Shown here piece after piece: positions 14,726 to 22,502 of a stretch of DNA of 64,000 nt. Positions within the stretch are counted from its first letter, which is position 1; each line of letters opens with the position of its first letter. Below the pieces are notes generated by a model. The model saw nothing but the letters and a program-made list of their open reading frames with translations. It had not been told where the DNA came from and ran no database searches. The position numbers and the translations under genes are program-made. The DNA is from an uncultured Porphyromonadaceae bacterium (lineage in GTDB: Bacteria > Bacteroidota > Bacteroidia > Bacteroidales > Muribaculaceae). The stretch spans positions 107,306 to 171,305 of the forward strand of contig URAU01000004.1 in NCBI GenBank assembly GCA_900545955.1, given 5' to 3'.

Positions 14726-17551
14726 ATGAAATTCAACTTCAAAACGCTGTTCGCCGCTTTCGCGATGGCCATGGTGACCTTCACCGGCTTCGCCCAGAAG
14801 CCCGACGAACTGCCGGCCGACCCGCAGGTGCGCCACGGTGTGCTCCCCAACGGCCTCAACTACTACATCCGCCACAACGAGACCCCCAAGGGTCAGGCAG
14901 ACTTCTTCATCGCCCAGAAGGTCGGATCGATTCTTGAGAACGACGACCAGCGCGGTCTCGCCCACTTCCTGGAGCATATGTGCTTCAACGGAACCAAGAA
15001 CTTCCCCGGCAACCAGCTCATAACCTGGCTTGAGTCGGTCGGCGTGAAATTCGGTCAGAACCTCAACGCCTATACCGGCACCGACGAGACCGTATACAAC
15101 ATCTCGGCCGTTCCCACCGCCCGCGTAGGTGTGCAGGACTCCTGCCTGCTCATTCTCCACGACTGGGCCGACGATCTCCTGCTCGACGGCGAGGAAATCG
15201 ATAAGGAGCGCGGCGTGATCCACGAGGAATGGCGCTCAAGCAACGTGGGCCGCATGCGTATCCTCGAGCAGATTCTTCCCACCATGTATCCCGAGTCGAA
15301 GTACGGCTATCGTCTGCCTATCGGCACGATGGAGGTTGTCGACAATTTCCCCCACCAGGCGCTCCGCGACTACTACGAGGCGTGGTATCGTCCTGACCAG
15401 CAGGGTATCATCGTGGTCGGCGACATCGATGTAGACCGCATCGAGGGCAAAATCAAGGAGCTCTTCGGTCCGATCGAGATGCCTGCCGACGCCAAGCCTC
15501 GCGAAATCGAGGAAGTTCCCGACACCGAAGGCACTATCTATGCCATCGGCGCCGACAAGGAGATGCAGTTCCCCATGTTCAACATCTTCTTCAAAAACGA
15601 GGTGATGCCCAAGGAGATGCGCAATACCATGATATATATGGTCAGCGACTACATCTTCGATATGATTTCCTCGATGCTCAACAACCGCTACGCCGAGCTG
15701 GCCAAGGACCCTTCCACACCCTTTGCCGTTGGCATGGCTGATTATTCCAACTACCTTCTTGCCAACTCTGAGGACGCTCTCTCGCTCACAGGCGTTGCCA
15801 AGGGCGACGATATGATTCCCGCTTTCAAGTCGGTATATCGTGAACTGCTCCGCGCTCTCCGCGGCGGCTTCACAATCACTGAGTACGACCGCGCACGCAG
15901 CCAGTATCTCTCCGACCTCGAAAACGCTTACAACAACCGCGAGAAGCACGACAACACCGCCTACGCCCGCGAAATCGTGCGCCACTTCATCGACGGCACC
16001 CCCATGCCCGGCATCGAGTATGAGTACAACACCATGAGCCTTATGGCCAACAACGTACCCGTCGACGCCATCAACCAGACGCTCAAGCAGCTCATCACCA
16101 ACGACAACCGCGTCGTAATGGCCATGCTCCCCGAGAAGGAAGGCGTCAAGGTGCCCACCGCCGAGGAGCTTGCCGCAGCAATGGCCGAGGTCGATGCCGA
16201 GAATATCGATGCTTTTGTCGACGAGGTGAAGGCCGAGCCGCTTATCCCGCAGCTGCCCGCTCCCGGCAAAATCGTCAGCGAGACTCCCGTGGAGAAGTGG
16301 GGCGCAACGAAGCTCACACTTTCCAATGGCGTTGAGGTAGTGGTGAAGCCCACTCAGTTCAAGGCCGACGAAATCCTCTTCGACGCTCAGGCTTTAGGCG
16401 GCACATCCGTGCTCCCCGACTCTTATGCCAGCACTCTCGTGCTCTTCCCCTATGCCGCCGATGCAGTTATGTCGCTCGGCGACTACACCAACAAGGACCT
16501 TCAGAAATTCCTCCAGGGCAAGCAGGTGAGCGTCGACCTCCAGTTCGGCAATTACCTCCGTGATGTGGCAGGCTCCACAACTCCCAAGGACCTCAAGACT
16601 GCCATGGAGATGCTTTATATGACTTTCACCAACTTCAACGTCGTGCCTTCTGAGTTCGAGGGCGTTCAGAAGCAGTTCGAAGGTGTGCTTAAAAATCAGG
16701 TCAACAATCCCGAATATATCTTCCAGAGCCGCCTCCTCGAGAGCCTTTATGAGAATCCCCGTTCCCACGCTCTTTCCATTGAGGCCATCAACGGTGCCAC
16801 AGCCGACCAGTTCAAGGACGTAGTGCGCAAGATGACTGCCAACGCAGCCGACTACACATTCTTCTTCGTAGGCAACATCGACATGGATACCTTCCGCCCG
16901 CTCGTGGAGCAGTATATCGCAACCCTCCCCGCCGATGCTGCTGCCAAGACCGTGAAGCCCGAGATTCTACCGAGCCTCCTGGTGAAAGCCGGCGAGAAGC
17001 AGACGGTTTCGTCGGCAAAGATGCAGACTCCGCAGACGTATGCTGCCGTAATCGAGTACGGCAACATCGACTATACGCCCAAAACACGTGCTCTGGCCAA
17101 CGTAGCCGGTCAGATTCTCTCCAAGCGCTTCCTCGACAAGGTCCGTGAGGAGATGGGCGCCACATACTCCATCTGGGCCTCCGGATCGCTCGGCCGCGTG
17201 GACGACGGCCAGAACTTCACCATCCAGTCCACATTCCCCATGAAGCCCGAGATGCAGCAGCAGGTGCTCGACTACATCGCCCAGGAATTCAAGAATATGG
17301 AGAGCAACGTAACTCCCGAGGAACTCGCCAAGGTGGTTGAGTTCTCCGTAAAGAATATCGAAGAAGCCAAGGAGAAGAACGGTGGATGGCTCAACGGCAT
17401 GGCCGGTGAGGCCCAGAACGGCGTCGACACCTTCAACGGAGCGGCCGACACCTACAAGGCCATTACTCCCGCCGACGTTCAGGACTTCATGAAAGCCGCC
17501 AACGCCCAGGGCAACTATCGCGTCGTGCTCCTCGAGCCCGCTGCCGAGTAA
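14726..17551 (+). CDS. Secreted M16 family zinc metalloprotease (pitrilysin/insulinase-like)
   Basis: This 941-residue protein has a cleavable signal peptide (hydrophobic core FKTLFAAFAMAMVTFTGFA, then QKPDELP). The inverted zinc motif HFLEH has His80, Glu83 and His84, and the distal Glu probably lies in GVIHEEWRSS. Two M16 halves are present: an active N-terminal half and an inactive C-terminal half near 500-900 with the HREXM-equivalent YAAVIEYG region. It probably degrades peptides in the periplasm or at the surface. It stands alone between radA and a strong terminator. Confidence 0.92.
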   Translation: MKFNFKTLFAAFAMAMVTFTGFAQKPDELPADPQVRHGVLPNGLNYYIRHNETPKGQADFFIAQKVGSILENDDQRGLAHFLEHMCFNGTKNFPGNQLITWLESVGVKFGQNLNAYTGTDETVYNISAVPTARVGVQDSCLLILHDWADDLLLDGEEIDKERGVIHEEWRSSNVGRMRILEQILPTMYPESKYGYRLPIGTMEVVDNFPHQALRDYYEAWYRPDQQGIIVVGDIDVDRIEGKIKELFGPIEMPADAKPREIEEVPDTEGTIYAIGADKEMQFPMFNIFFKNEVMPKEMRNTMIYMVSDYIFDMISSMLNNRYAELAKDPSTPFAVGMADYSNYLLANSEDALSLTGVAKGDDMIPAFKSVYRELLRALRGGFTITEYDRARSQYLSDLENAYNNREKHDNTAYAREIVRHFIDGTPMPGIEYEYNTMSLMANNVPVDAINQTLKQLITNDNRVVMAMLPEKEGVKVPTAEELAAAMAEVDAENIDAFVDEVKAEPLIPQLPAPGKIVSETPVEKWGATKLTLSNGVEVVVKPTQFKADEILFDAQALGGTSVLPDSYASTLVLFPYAADAVMSLGDYTNKDLQKFLQGKQVSVDLQFGNYLRDVAGSTTPKDLKTAMEMLYMTFTNFNVVPSEFEGVQKQFEGVLKNQVNNPEYIFQSRLLESLYENPRSHALSIEAINGATADQFKDVVRKMTANAADYTFFFVGNIDMDTFRPLVEQYIATLPADAAAKTVKPEILPSLLVKAGEKQTVSSAKMQTPQTYAAVIEYGNIDYTPKTRALANVAGQILSKRFLDKVREEMGATYSIWASGSLGRVDDGQNFTIQSTFPMKPEMQQQVLDYIAQEFKNMESNVTPEELAKVVEFSVKNIEEAKEKNGGWLNGMAGEAQNGVDTFNGAADTYKAITPADVQDFMKAANAQGNYRVVLLEPAAE

Positions 17552-17597
17552 ATTCTTTCGAACAAAATCCCGGCTCTCCGGGAAATAATCCCCATAA

Positions 17598-17632
17598 GGC
17601 GGGGTGTCGTTATCCGACACCCCGCCTTTCTT
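17598..17632 (+). terminator. Intrinsic terminator after the M16 protease gene
   Basis: GGCGGGGTGTCG (17598-17609) pairs perfectly with CGACACCCCGCC (17615-17626), followed by a T-rich tail. Confidence 0.88.
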
Positions 17633-17771
17633 GTGTTTTCATGCATCAGCCGAGAAAATAATTCAATATGCTAAATGACACTTTTTCAGTGAGTTATGAA
17701 TATTATTTACATTAATAAGCATATGTTAACTAATATTAGCTATTCGGGGGGGTAATTAATGAAGATATGTG

Positions 17772-17779
17772 TATATTTG
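17772..17779 (+). promoter_or_regulatory. Candidate -7 box upstream of the beta-barrel gene
   Basis: TATATTTG matches the -7 consensus. The expected -33 position falls in a run of seven G residues (17746-17752), so no -33 box is visible. The rest of the 17633-17906 gap is AT-rich and shows no gene. Confidence 0.35.
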
Positions 17780-17906
17780 CAAAGATTTATAAAAAGGTAC
17801 CGCCAACGGCCATTCCGTTGTTTGCTGCCGGCGGTATTGAGATTGCAAATTTCACATTTAAATCGGATGTGGCAGCAGCCGAAAAATAAACCTAACTCAT
17901 TTCTAA

Positions 17907-18608
17907 ATGAAAAAGTTTTTCCTATTACTGACGTTGTTCAGCTTGGGTGCTACCCTGACACACGCACAGATTACAACGGGTGAAAACACCTCCCAGGTAG
18001 TACGTACCGGCAACCGTGCTGAAAAAGGCGACTTCGGTCTTTACCTCGGTGCCACTACCTCGATGTTCAAGAACATCACCAGCAGCAACATCGACTTCTC
18101 CGCTCTCCCTCTGATCAACCTGAAATACATGGTTACCGACAAAGTCGAGGCTCGACTCGGAATCGAATGGTGGAAAAAATCCGATACTACCGACTACGAT
18201 GACTACAAGTATGTGGATAAGGAAACCAGCATGATGTTCTATCCCGGCGTTGCCTACCACTTCAACCGCTCCAACCTCCTCGACGTATATGTAGGTGGCG
18301 AACTTCCTATCGGCTGGGGCTCGAAAGGTACCAAGACAGAGTACGACGGCGGCGACGACTCGGATAATATCGGCAATAACTTCAATATCGGGCTGGGAGC
18401 TTTTATCGGTCTGCAGGCATACATCTGCAACCTTCCCCTTGCTATCGGCCTGGAGTATGGTGTAAGCGCCAAATATCACACCGCAAGCGACGGCATTCTG
18501 AGCAAGGACGGTATGGTGATTGAAACCCCGGTTCAGGATGTCGACAACCGTCAGTTCAACATCGGCCACGACGCCCGCCTCACCCTCACCTATTTCTTTA
18601 AACTTTAA
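17907..18608 (+). CDS. Small outer-membrane beta-barrel protein
   Basis: This 233-residue protein has a signal peptide (MKKFFLLLTLFSLGATLTHAQ). The mature part consists of alternating amphipathic strands (GDFGLYLGATTSMF, VEARLGIEWWKK, LLDVYVGGELPIGWG, AFIGLQAYICNLPLAIGLEYG) and ends ARLTLTYFFKL, a C-terminal aromatic strand typical of OmpA/OprF-like barrels. Its precise function is unknown; structural porin-like or OM-anchoring roles are both possible. A lipoprotein gene begins three bases after its stop and is probably cotranscribed. Confidence 0.75.
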   Translation: MKKFFLLLTLFSLGATLTHAQITTGENTSQVVRTGNRAEKGDFGLYLGATTSMFKNITSSNIDFSALPLINLKYMVTDKVEARLGIEWWKKSDTTDYDDYKYVDKETSMMFYPGVAYHFNRSNLLDVYVGGELPIGWGSKGTKTEYDGGDDSDNIGNNFNIGLGAFIGLQAYICNLPLAIGLEYGVSAKYHTASDGILSKDGMVIETPVQDVDNRQFNIGHDARLTLTYFFKL

Positions 18609-18611
18609 TCT

Positions 18612-19037
18612 ATGAAGATATTTAAAGTCATTTCGATATGCATAATCGCATTGATTTTCACATCGTGCGGTTCCGTGTCGCACAATCGGTCGTATTCCTT
18701 CGACCAGGTGCGGCTTGAGATGGGGATGGACGATTTCGAATATGTCGGAGAATCTGAAATCTCCGTGGAATACACCTCGTACCTCGGTCTTTTCAAAAGC
18801 GTTGAGAAAGTGAACGGCGAGATGTATAACCCCACCCACAAGAAAAACCTCGTAATGCCCAAAAGCTGCAAGTTCCGTAACAGGAATCTTGATATCGCCG
18901 CTTACAAACTGGTGGAGACCTATCCGGAAGCCGTATATTTCCAGATTGTGTTCGAGACCAAAAACGTCGAGAAGCTTTTCCTTGGCAGTGTAAACAAGGA
19001 AGTAGCTAAAGTCAGGGCTTACAAGCTCAAAAAATAA
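18612..19037 (+). CDS. Hypothetical small lipoprotein
   Basis: This 141-residue protein starts with a type II signal sequence (MKIFKVISICIIALIFTSC). The lipobox Cys is residue 19. The mature region has no family I recognise; it is a short mixed alpha/beta domain with several Phe/Tyr-rich strands. It lies 3 bases after the beta-barrel gene and before a strong terminator, so the two probably form a bicistronic envelope unit. A structural or accessory role for the barrel is only an inference. Confidence 0.7.
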   Translation: MKIFKVISICIIALIFTSCGSVSHNRSYSFDQVRLEMGMDDFEYVGESEISVEYTSYLGLFKSVEKVNGEMYNPTHKKNLVMPKSCKFRNRNLDIAAYKLVETYPEAVYFQIVFETKNVEKLFLGSVNKEVAKVRAYKLKK

Positions 19038-19050
19038 CCGGAAGACCAGT

Positions 19051-19103
19051 CCGTGCCGCCGCGGGGTCGTTGTATAACTGCGGCGGCACGGATTTTCTTT
19101 TTC
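19051..19103 (+). terminator. Intrinsic terminator abutting the next start codon
   Basis: CCGTGCCGCCGC (19051-19062) pairs perfectly with GCGGCGGCACGG (19080-19091), followed by a T-rich stretch to 19103. The next gene's ATG is at 19104, directly after the T tract. Confidence 0.85.
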
Positions 19104-20006
19104 ATGATGAAGTCTTTAAAACGTATATTTTTACCCTTTGTTGCCTGCGCATCATTGATGCTGGTGCTGACAATGTGTACAGAGAACACTCCCGACCTGT
19201 CGGATGTCGCGATATTTGTCACTCCGGGAGCTTCCGAGAAAGTCGAGATGCTTTCCGGCGATAAATATCGGTATGAGGTCGACATGTCGACCATCCATGA
19301 GCATGTGGCGTCGCTGAAAGTCGTGTCGTTCGACCGCCTGCATGGCGAGACTGTTTGCTTCGAGGAGAAATACAATACTCCGACCGTAAAATGCAGTGTC
19401 GTATACGAGGCTCCCGAAACAGACCGCGAGACTCTGGAAGTAGAACTGAGGTTTATCGTTGCGGATAACCTCGGAAATAAAAACGAAGTGATCCGTAAGG
19501 TCCGGGTGATCGGACGTATGGTCGCATTACCGGAAAAGACCGGCATTGTGCTCTACGGTCCGCAGTCGGGCATGGCCGACGCGCTTTCGCTTGCCGATGT
19601 GTCGAGGCCGTTCTGTCTGGCCGATGCGCCCGACCCCGATATGGCCGATATCTATGTGGAGGCTCCGGCTGATTTCTCTACTGTAGGCTGGCGAAGCAAT
19701 ACCGAGGCAAAGTTCGTTCGTGTGAATACCTTCAATTATGTCGAGGCTACACCTACGGGCATAAATCAGGTTTACCGGAGTTCGGTGCCGCAGGATGTGG
19801 TGGCCGATCTTCATACAAACGACATCATAATAGTTGGCCATGGCAGCGAGGCCGACGGCGTATTCCGTATCGTAAACATCCTGCGTGACTTCGGAGGGGT
19901 TTCGTGTATGGAATTGAGCTACAAGGGTATCGCGCATACCGACACACCTGAAAAACCCGAGACCCCGGATAATCCGGAGCCGAATCCGGATGAATCGGAC
20001 TCTTAA
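19104..20006 (+). CDS. Hypothetical lipoprotein with Pro/Glu-rich C-terminal tail
   Basis: This 300-residue protein starts MMKSLKRIF. A hydrophobic segment ends in LVLTMC, a plausible lipobox with Cys near residue 25. An open extension upstream to 19053 would run through the terminator stem and is unlikely. The mature part is beta-rich with no family I recognise, and the last 25 residues are a Pro/Glu/Asp-rich tail (EKPETPDNPEPNPDESDS). Either ATG at 19104 or 19107 could be used. Because the start codon abuts a terminator, expression may depend on read-through from the preceding operon or on an unseen promoter. Confidence 0.65.
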   Translation: MMKSLKRIFLPFVACASLMLVLTMCTENTPDLSDVAIFVTPGASEKVEMLSGDKYRYEVDMSTIHEHVASLKVVSFDRLHGETVCFEEKYNTPTVKCSVVYEAPETDRETLEVELRFIVADNLGNKNEVIRKVRVIGRMVALPEKTGIVLYGPQSGMADALSLADVSRPFCLADAPDPDMADIYVEAPADFSTVGWRSNTEAKFVRVNTFNYVEATPTGINQVYRSSVPQDVVADLHTNDIIIVGHGSEADGVFRIVNILRDFGGVSCMELSYKGIAHTDTPEKPETPDNPEPNPDESDS

Positions 20007-20096
20007 ATAGAATGTGTTTTGTATAAATAATTCAGGAGACGCGCGGCGCGCATTGCTGCGTTGCCTGCCTATAGACTAATTACGGGAATAATGCGG

Positions 20097-20147
20097 AAAA
20101 TGAGCACCGGAGATGCTGGCTGACGCCGCTCTCGGATGCTCATTTTT
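20097..20147. terminator. Bidirectional terminator between convergent genes
   Basis: AAAATGAGCA (20097-20106) pairs with TGCTCATTTT (20137-20146), with a CCGgAGA/TCTCGG inner stem. Runs of A before and T after make it functional on both strands, as expected between converging genes. Confidence 0.8.
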
Positions 20148-20163
20148 CAGTGTTCATGGGGCG

Positions 20164-20733
20164 TTATAGCTTCCTTATTACGCGGCAGGGATTGCCGGCG
20201 GCGAGGGTGGAGGAGGGGATGTCGCGCGTCACGACCGAGCCCGCGCCTATGGTGCAGTTGTCGCCGATGGTAACGCCGGGCAGTATCACTACGTTGCCGC
20301 CGATCCATACATTATGGCCGATTTTCACCGGCTCGGCCCATTCCACGAGGTCGTTGCGCTCGCCGGGCTCCAGCGGATGGCAGGCGGTGTAGATGCTGAC
20401 GTTCGGCCCGATGAAACAGTGGTCGCCGATGTCCACGCGCGCCTCGTCGAGGATGGTGAGGTTGAAGTTGGCGAAGAAGTCCTCGCCGATGTGGATGTTT
20501 TCGCCGTAGTCGCAGCGGAAGGGCTGGTTGAACTGAAAGCGCTCGCCGTGGCTGCCGAGAATGCTGTGGAGTATCCCGTCGCGACGCGCCTTTTCGGAGG
20601 GGCGGAGCGAGTTGAACTCCCACAGCAGTTCGCGCGTGGCTTCCAGTTTCTCAATCAGGTGGGGATGAGCGGCGTCGTAACGCTCCCCGCTCATCATCCG
20701 GCCCCAGATTTCTTCGTTGCCTGGTCTTTCCAT
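20164..20733 (-). CDS. Maltose/galactoside O-acetyltransferase family (left-handed beta-helix)
   Basis: This 189-residue protein has the N-terminal MAT domain (about 1-55, GERYDAAHPHLIEKLEATRELLWEFN) and C-terminal hexapeptide repeats (VKIGHNVWIGGNVVILPGVTIGDNCTIGAGSVVTRD). The catalytic His lies in IYTACHPLEP. The family uses acetyl-CoA to acetylate sugars such as maltose, galactosides or NodL-type substrates; the actual acceptor is unknown. The ATG at 20733 (MERPGNEEIWGRM) is chosen because the longer frame runs back through the tRNA-Arg gene. Confidence 0.88.
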   Translation of the reverse strand: MERPGNEEIWGRMMSGERYDAAHPHLIEKLEATRELLWEFNSLRPSEKARRDGILHSILGSHGERFQFNQPFRCDYGENIHIGEDFFANFNLTILDEARVDIGDHCFIGPNVSIYTACHPLEPGERNDLVEWAEPVKIGHNVWIGGNVVILPGVTIGDNCTIGAGSVVTRDIPSSTLAAGNPCRVIRKL

Positions 20734-20784
20734 AGGATAGCTGTAAATAGTACGAAAAATATTCGTTGATTTCCGATTAAACAG

Positions 20785-20815
20785 GATGCCGTCCGGCAAC
20801 ACACCGGACGGCATC
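20785..20815 (-). terminator. Terminator between tRNA-Arg and the acetyltransferase
   Basis: GATGCCGTCCGG and CCGGACGGCATC form a perfect 12-bp stem with a 7-base loop directly downstream of the tRNA on the minus strand. The tail is only moderately T-rich (CTGTTTAATC). Confidence 0.6.
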
Positions 20816-20832
20816 TCTCTGCATCTTATTAG

Positions 20833-20904
20833 TACACCCATGGGGAGTCGAACCCCAATCGTTGGAACCGGAATCCAATATTCTATCCATTGAACTATGG
20901 GTGC
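20833..20904 (-). tRNA. tRNA-Arg (anticodon CCG)
   Basis: Read on the minus strand, GCACCCA pairs with TGGGTGT (one G-U) as acceptor stem. TTGGA-TTCCGGT-TCCAA is the anticodon arm with CCG in the loop, and TGGGG-TTCGACT-CCCCA is the T arm. The CCA end is not encoded. It decodes CGG. Confidence 0.93.
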
Positions 20905-20919
20905 TCGCGGTTTCGATTG

Positions 20920-20950
20920 CAAAGATAAGAATTATTCTTGGATTTGCACA
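20920..20950 (-). promoter_or_regulatory. Promoter of tRNA-Arg
   Basis: On the minus strand TGTG, a 19-base spacer and TATCTTTG (20920-20927) fit the Bacteroidetes consensus with one -33 mismatch. The -7 box lies about 15 bases before the tRNA 5' end. Confidence 0.7.
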
Positions 20951-20975
20951 CTCCCGCTTCCGATTATTTGTCGCT

Positions 20976-21476
20976 TTAGTTCCGGCCGGTTGGCCGGATA
21001 TTTTCAATATGGCTTTCGATTGCGGCGGCCATCGCTACGTGGTTCTCGCAGCTTGCTACGTATTGGCGCCCGCTTTTAAGCCGGATGTAGAAGCACTGGC
21101 TGCGGTCGGCGTAATAACCGAAATATTGGCCGATTATTATGTCGCTGAAATAGCCCCAGTAGCCGAAGAAGCCGCCGCTGCCGCAGAGTCGGATGCCGCC
21201 GGCCGATGGGTAGCATGTGTCGGCCGCCTCTATGTCGGCGTAACGGAATTCCTTGGGGCGCGACAGCAACCGGTGGATCTTCACAGAGTCTGCATCGGCC
21301 TCAACGCAGACCGGGCAATAGTAGAGACCTGTAGCGACGGCCAGCGCTGCGACGGCAATAAGCAGACAGAATGTCGATTTTTCCATCGTGGTTGTGGCTA
21401 TGCCGATGGCGAACAGCGCTATCACCGCAACGGTGATTATCTTGCAGTATAGGCTGAAATGTACTTTACTTTTCAT
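20976..21476 (-). CDS. Small membrane protein with PH-like (YdbS/bPH-type) domain
   Basis: This 166-residue protein has two predicted membrane helices (about 10-30 and 34-52; IITVAVIALFAIGIATTTM and FCLLIAVAALAVATGLYY). A soluble beta-rich part follows (VKIHRLLSRPKEFRYADIEAADTCYP, FYIRLKSGRQYVASCENH) with the strand pattern of bacterial PH domains. The function is unknown; such proteins are usually membrane-associated. It is separated from the next upstream gene by about 215 bases that include a 16-base palindrome. Confidence 0.6.
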   Translation of the reverse strand: MKSKVHFSLYCKIITVAVIALFAIGIATTTMEKSTFCLLIAVAALAVATGLYYCPVCVEADADSVKIHRLLSRPKEFRYADIEAADTCYPSAGGIRLCGSGGFFGYWGYFSDIIIGQYFGYYADRSQCFYIRLKSGRQYVASCENHVAMAAAIESHIENIRPTGRN

Positions 21477-21571
21477 AAGTAATTGTTCAAAATTATTTTA
21501 TACTTTCCTGGTCTAATTATTTCAACATTTCCGCGGTAAAATTTTCGCATCTTTTCCTCTTTTCATCAGTC

Positions 21572-21587
21572 GTGTAGACATCTACAC
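21572..21587. promoter_or_regulatory. 16-base palindrome, candidate operator
   Basis: GTGTAGACATCTACAC is GTGTAGA-CA-TCTACAC, with perfect arms. It lies in an AT-rich intergenic stretch between the XRE-type regulator gene and the PH-like gene, about 95 bases before the latter's start. It may be a regulator binding site; the cognate protein is unknown. Confidence 0.35.
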
Positions 21588-21691
21588 TCCTTCTTCATCG
21601 AGAAAAATCTCCTGAAAATTTTCCTCCCGGAAATATTAAAATAATTTCGACCAGTTACTTATTGATTCTTGTTGATTGTGTTCGGAAATTT

Positions 21692-21898
21692 TCAGTCGCC
21701 GTCTTCGAGTATGAAGATGGCTTCCACCGGTTTGGCAAAATAGCGGGCGATCTTGAGCGCCAGCGGTGTAGAGGGGAGAAACCGGCTTTTCTCTATGGCT
21801 ACGATAGTCTGGCGGCTTACGCCGACGGCCTCGGCCAGTTCCTGCTGGGTGACGCCCTTCTCGGCCCGCTCAATCTTGATTCTATTCTTCATCTTCAC
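21692..21898 (-). CDS. Small XRE/Cro-type HTH transcriptional regulator
   Basis: This 68-residue protein is almost entirely an HTH_3 domain: IKIERAEKGVTQQELAEAVGVSRQTIVAIEKSR has the helix-turn-helix with recognition helix SRQTIVAIE. It matches the YozG/ImmR-like short regulators that pair with a DUF2178-like or four-TM membrane protein. It overlaps the 3' end of the upstream membrane-protein gene by 17 bases, so the two are translationally coupled. It probably represses its own operon, for which two GTAAA...TTTAC palindromes near 22325-22361 are candidate operators. Confidence 0.88.
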   Translation of the reverse strand: MKMKNRIKIERAEKGVTQQELAEAVGVSRQTIVAIEKSRFLPSTPLALKIARYFAKPVEAIFILEDGD

Positions 21899-22289
21899 TC
21901 ATTTTATTGTAGCGTCGCATCTCCAGGCTGAACAGAATCACGTAGATTATCGGAAACAGCACGAGATTCGCGGCCATGAAGCGGAAATATTCCACACCGT
22001 TGATCAGCAGTGTGCAGGCAATCAGGAGCAGTACATACACGTAGAGCGAGTTGAGCAGAGCCGCCAGACGTATCGAGCGTATCATCTCGTCCTCGTGGGG
22101 TTCGCGCGAGCATACAATCATCAGCGCTCCGAGCGCCGTACCGATAATTGCGGCGTCGTTGACCACCGTCTCGGCCACGCCGTCCAGCTGGAGCATATCG
22201 GCCCATATCAGACATCCGGCAACAACAGCTGCGACGAAGATAATCCAGCCGACGATTTTAAATTTTTCGGGAAAAAGCAGATTTTTCAT
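21882..22289 (-). CDS. Four-TM membrane protein paired with the HTH regulator
   Basis: This 135-residue protein has four hydrophobic segments: IVGWIIFVAAVVAGCLIWA, AAIIGTALGALMIVC, AALLNSLYVYVLLLIACTLLI and MAANLVLFPIIYVILFSLEM. Two pairs of helices are separated by the charged loop SREPHEDEMIRSIR. It belongs to the type of small membrane proteins commonly encoded with XRE regulators. The molecular function is unknown. The downstream HTH gene overlaps its end. Confidence 0.7.
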   Translation of the reverse strand: MKNLLFPEKFKIVGWIIFVAAVVAGCLIWADMLQLDGVAETVVNDAAIIGTALGALMIVCSREPHEDEMIRSIRLAALLNSLYVYVLLLIACTLLINGVEYFRFMAANLVLFPIIYVILFSLEMRRYNKMSEDEE

Positions 22290-22319
22290 AGCTTTTGTGG
22301 TTTTATTGGGTTAACGCCA

Positions 22320-22361
22320 CAAAGGTAAATAAAGTTTTACAAAAAGTCAAGTAAACTTTAC
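22320..22361 (-). promoter_or_regulatory. Promoter/operator region of the membrane-protein/HTH operon
   Basis: On the minus strand TACCTTTG (22320-22327) is a -7 box, with a weak TTGA at the -33 position. Two GTAAA/TTTAC palindromes lie at 22325-22340 (6-base spacer) and 22351-22361 (1-base spacer), overlapping and flanking the promoter. This suits autoregulation by the small HTH protein. Confidence 0.5.
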
Positions 22362-22370
22362 ATAATTGTT

Positions 22371-22483
22371 CGAGATTAATCGGGAATTATCTCGATAAAT
22401 CGGGATTAATCTCGATTTAGCCCGATAAACCCGAATAAGCCCGATTTAACCCGAATTGGACCGAATAAGCCCGAATAAGCCCA
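22371..22483. repeat. 10-bp periodic repeat array 1
   Basis: About eleven units of a degenerate 10-mer run back to back, for example CTCGATAAAT, CGGGATTAAT, CTCGATTTAG, CCCGATAAAC, CCGAATAAGC, CCGATTTAAC. The period is 9-11 bases, close to the DNA helical repeat. Related arrays lie at 23315-23370 and 26944-27003. Confidence 0.75.
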
Positions 22484-22502
22484 AATGGCTCAATTGGCGA
22501 GG

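Noticed and set aside
17759..17983. 74-codon plus-strand ORF before the beta-barrel gene
   Set aside because: It overlaps the -7 box and the signal-peptide codons of the real gene in another frame.
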